Of a DNA stretch of 64,000 bases, positions 61,856 through 64,000 are shown one piece after another. Numbering within the stretch: the first letter of the stretch is position 1; each line of letters opens with the position of its first letter. The DNA lies in assembly GCA_964446585.1 (NCBI GenBank), contig CAYUPI010000005.1, positions 1-64,000 on the forward strand, in the 5' to 3' direction. The DNA comes from CAYUPI01 sp964446585. GTDB lineage: Bacteria > Verrucomicrobiota > Verrucomicrobiia > Limisphaerales > UBA8199. The position numbers and the translations under genes were made by a program. The notes beneath the pieces are model-generated. The model did no database searches. It saw only the letters and a program-made list of their open reading frames with translations, and was not told the DNA's origin.

Positions 61856-64000
61856 TCAGCCCTCCAGTGCGCGGAGCGATGCCAGCAGGTGGTCCTTCTT
61901 GGCCTGCCACTCCGCGAGCCGGCTCTGATGTTCCGCGAGCACATTCGCGGGCACCTTCTGGATGAAGTTTGGGTTCGCTAGCTTTTGTTCTTCTTTCGTG
62001 ATTTCCGTGTCGGCCTTTTCCAATTCCTTCTTGAGTCGTGCTTTCTCGGCTTCCACGTCAACCAGGCCTTCCAGGGGGAGGTACAACTCACCCAGGCTCG
62101 AATGAACTGCAGGCGTGCCTTTCTTCGCCTCGTAATTGGGTTCGACTACCAGCTTTTCCGCGTTGAGCAGGAGCTTCAGCACGTCCACGTCATGCTGCGA
62201 GATGCCATTGAGCGACTTGAGGATGAAAATCACTTTCTTGTTAGCCGGAATTTTTGCCTCGCGTCGGAGGTTGCGGCCTTGGGTCACGAGTTCGTATTTC
62301 GCATCGACCATCTCCAGATAGCAATCGTCCAGCCCGTAGTGTCCGCGAATGTCTTCATCAAGCGGCTTGGGCCAGGGCGCAAACAGAATGGTCTTGCCCC
62401 CCTGAGCTTCCGGCATGTCCTTGGCGTAACCCATCCCGTGCCACAGCTCCTCGGTGATAAACGGAAGGAAAGGATGGAATAAACGCAGCGTGTGCGAGAG
62501 CACGAAGTCGATTACCGCCAGAGCGTTGGAACGTGCTGCAGATTGGGACGTTGGAGCGTTGGAGCGTTGGAGCGTTGAAGCGTGGTCCGGTTCAACGGTT
62601 TGACGGTTTAACGATTCAACGGGCTTTGCGAGGACTGCCTTGCTCGCTTCGACGTACCAGTCGCAGTATTCGCTCCAGAAAAAGCGGTAGAGGGTCTGCG
62701 TAGCTTCGTTGAAGCGATACTCGGCGAACGACGTGGTGATTTCACGGATGGCGCTGTCGAGCTTGAGCAGAATCCACTTGTCGTCGGTGCTGAGCAGCGT
62801 GCGGTCGATTTCTCCTTGGACCTCGCCGCCTTGCATTTGTCGGAAACGGCAGGCGTTCCAGAGCTTGTTGCAGAAGTTGCGGCCCAGTTCGACGTCCTTT
62901 TCGTCGAACATAACATCCTGGCCCAACGGCGCGCTGCGCATGGTGCCGAAGCGCACCGCGTCGCCGCCGTATTTGGCGATGAGATCGAGGGGATCGGGGG
63001 AGTTGCCGAGGCTCTTGCTCATCTTGCGGCCGATTTTATCGCGGATGATGCCGGTGAAATAAACGTTCCGGAAAGGCAGGTTCCCCATGTATTCGTAACC
63101 GGCCATGATCATGCGGGCAACCCAGAAGAAAATGATCTCCGGCGCGGTGACCAGATCGGTCGTGGGATAGAATTTCTTGAGAGTCTCGGTTTGCTGCGGC
63201 CAGCCCATCGTGGCGAAGGGCCACAGCCAGGAACTGGCCCAGGTGTCGAGGACGTCGGGGTCTTGCTCCCAACCCGGACCGGGACACTCGATCTGGCAAC
63301 GTGCGTTTTCGGGCGCCGCGGGATCGGCGGTGGAGCTTCGGTTGTACCACACCGGCACGCGGTGCCCCCACCAAAGCTGGCGACTGATGCACCAGTCCCT
63401 CAAGTTGTGCATCCAGTGGGTGTACGTCTTGGTCCATCGTTCGGGATGAAATTGGATCCGGCCTTCTTCCACGGCTTTCGTTGAAGCCTCGACGCTCGGA
63501 TATCTCATGAACCATTGCTCGCTCAGATACGGCTCGATGGGGACATGGCTGCGCTGGCTATAACCGACGCTGTGGACGTAATCCTCAATTTTGAACATGA
63601 GCCTTTGTTCGCTCAGTTCCTCGATGACCGCTTTGCGCGCTTCCATGCGATCGAGGCCAGCGAAATCTTCTCCGGCCTCGGTGGTCATTGTGCCATCGGG
63701 TGCGATCACCACGGTCACCGGGAGCTTGTGGCGGAGCCCCATCTCATAATCGTTCGGATCGTGGGCGGGGGTGACTTTGACGCAGCCTGTGCCGAATTTT
63801 GGATCAACGAAATCATCCGCAATGATGGGAATAGGTTTGTTTTGGAGGGGCAGGAGGCAACGGCGGCCAACTAGTTTCGCATACCGCGGGTCTCTTGGAT
63901 TCACCGCCACCGCTTCGTCGCCGAGCATGGTTTCGGGGCGAGTGGTTGCGACGACAACAAACTCATCAGGCCTGGGCTGGCCTTTGTCGTCGAGGAGAGG
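61856..64000 (-). CDS. valS: Valyl-tRNA synthetase, partial (runs off the window)
   Basis: The 5' end lies beyond base 64000; the frame continues to the edge, with FVVVATTRPETMLGDEAVAV near 63900. Visible are the editing (CP1) domain, the DWCISRQLWWGHRVPVWY region, the KMSKS loop (GRKMSKSLGNSP), the anticodon-binding domain (LFHPFLPFITEELWHG) and the C-terminal coiled coil (KARLKKELEKADTEITKEE). The HIGH motif is outside. An unusual insertion of about 35 residues (LNRQTV...TLQRSNAPTSQS) interrupts the region between YCDWYVEASK and VIDFVLSHTL. It attaches valine to tRNA-Val. Confidence 0.95.
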   Translation of the reverse strand, partial: PLLDDKGQPRPDEFVVVATTRPETMLGDEAVAVNPRDPRYAKLVGRRCLLPLQNKPIPIIADDFVDPKFGTGCVKVTPAHDPNDYEMGLRHKLPVTVVIAPDGTMTTEAGEDFAGLDRMEARKAVIEELSEQRLMFKIEDYVHSVGYSQRSHVPIEPYLSEQWFMRYPSVEASTKAVEEGRIQFHPERWTKTYTHWMHNLRDWCISRQLWWGHRVPVWYNRSSTADPAAPENARCQIECPGPGWEQDPDVLDTWASSWLWPFATMGWPQQTETLKKFYPTTDLVTAPEIIFFWVARMIMAGYEYMGNLPFRNVYFTGIIRDKIGRKMSKSLGNSPDPLDLIAKYGGDAVRFGTMRSAPLGQDVMFDEKDVELGRNFCNKLWNACRFRQMQGGEVQGEIDRTLLSTDDKWILLKLDSAIREITTSFAEYRFNEATQTLYRFFWSEYCDWYVEASKAVLAKPVESLNRQTVEPDHASTLQRSNAPTSQSAARSNALAVIDFVLSHTLRLFHPFLPFITEELWHGMGYAKDMPEAQGGKTILFAPWPKPLDEDIRGHYGLDDCYLEMVDAKYELVTQGRNLRREAKIPANKKVIFILKSLNGISQHDVDVLKLLLNAEKLVVEPNYEAKKGTPAVHSSLGELYLPLEGLVDVEAEKARLKKELEKADTEITKEEQKLANPNFIQKVPANVLAEHQSRLAEWQAKKDHLLASLRALEG
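62551..62623. repeat. valS: 8-bp tandem repeats inside valS
   Basis: GTTGGAGC occurs three times plus once as GTTGAAGC (62551-62582), followed by TTCAACGG, TTTGACGG, TTTAACGA and TTCAACGG (62592-62623). Both sets are 8-bp units. They encode the extra residues seen in the ValS anticodon-binding region and look like intergenic repeat DNA captured in frame. Confidence 0.85.

Overview
The window looks like chromosomal DNA of a free-living member of the Verrucomicrobiota, most like the Pedosphaera/Limisphaerales type. I infer this from a prepilin-type protein with a C-terminal H-X9-DG motif, a PSCyt1-WD40-DUF1549-DUF1553 giant paired with a DUF1501 protein, a GloVer-repeat secreted protein, large secreted glycoside hydrolases, and many short palindromic dispersed repeats at gene ends. 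No rRNA, tRNA, CRISPR array, prophage or complete IS element was seen.

Left part (1-25.5 kb): a polysaccharide and cell-surface region. It holds a pseudopilin, a BNR sialidase-like protein, a GH9 cellulase-like enzyme, two TIM-barrel-like putative glycosidases, a truncated haemoglobin-MOSC pair, an ECF sigma factor with its zinc-type anti-sigma factor, several small membrane or secreted proteins, an RmlD-like reductase with a DegT aminotransferase (nucleotide-sugar chemistry), a 1.6-kaa secreted protein with HYR repeats, an OPA-family sugar-phosphate-type transporter and a GH127-like arabinofuranosidase. Between 21.56 and 22.24 kb lie a relic of a second DegT gene and a 234-bp inverted-repeat element.

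Middle (25.6-34.9 kb): the giant cytochrome-like PSCyt1/WD40/DUF1549/DUF1553 protein and its DUF1501 partner, then a serine hydrolase and a lipoprotein. The 5' ends of both of these last genes run into copies of one dispersed repeat family.

Right part (35-61.7 kb): a broken-up aryl-polyene-like biosynthetic region. It contains an AMP-dependent acyl/aryl ligase, FabZ-like dehydratase, LolA-like carrier, an MMPL exporter fused to an LpxL-type acyltransferase, a small lipoprotein, ACP, FabG ketoreductase, a ketosynthase and a ketosynthase-like partner without the active-site Cys, two halogenase-type flavoproteins (both with WxWxIP), a HydE/ThiH-like radical SAM protein and a family 2 glycosyltransferase. 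This parts list matches aryl polyene (xanthomonadin/flexirubin-like) pigment clusters. The flavoenzymes, the radical SAM enzyme and the exporter-acyltransferase fusion make it unusual. It is interrupted by a RAYT transposase flanked by 20-bp inverted repeats, a trpE relic, a frameshifted GloVer gene and a Gld-like ABC export operon (ATPase, permease, GldG-like, DUF4340).

The window ends inside valS (minus strand), which carries an in-frame insertion made of short tandem repeats.
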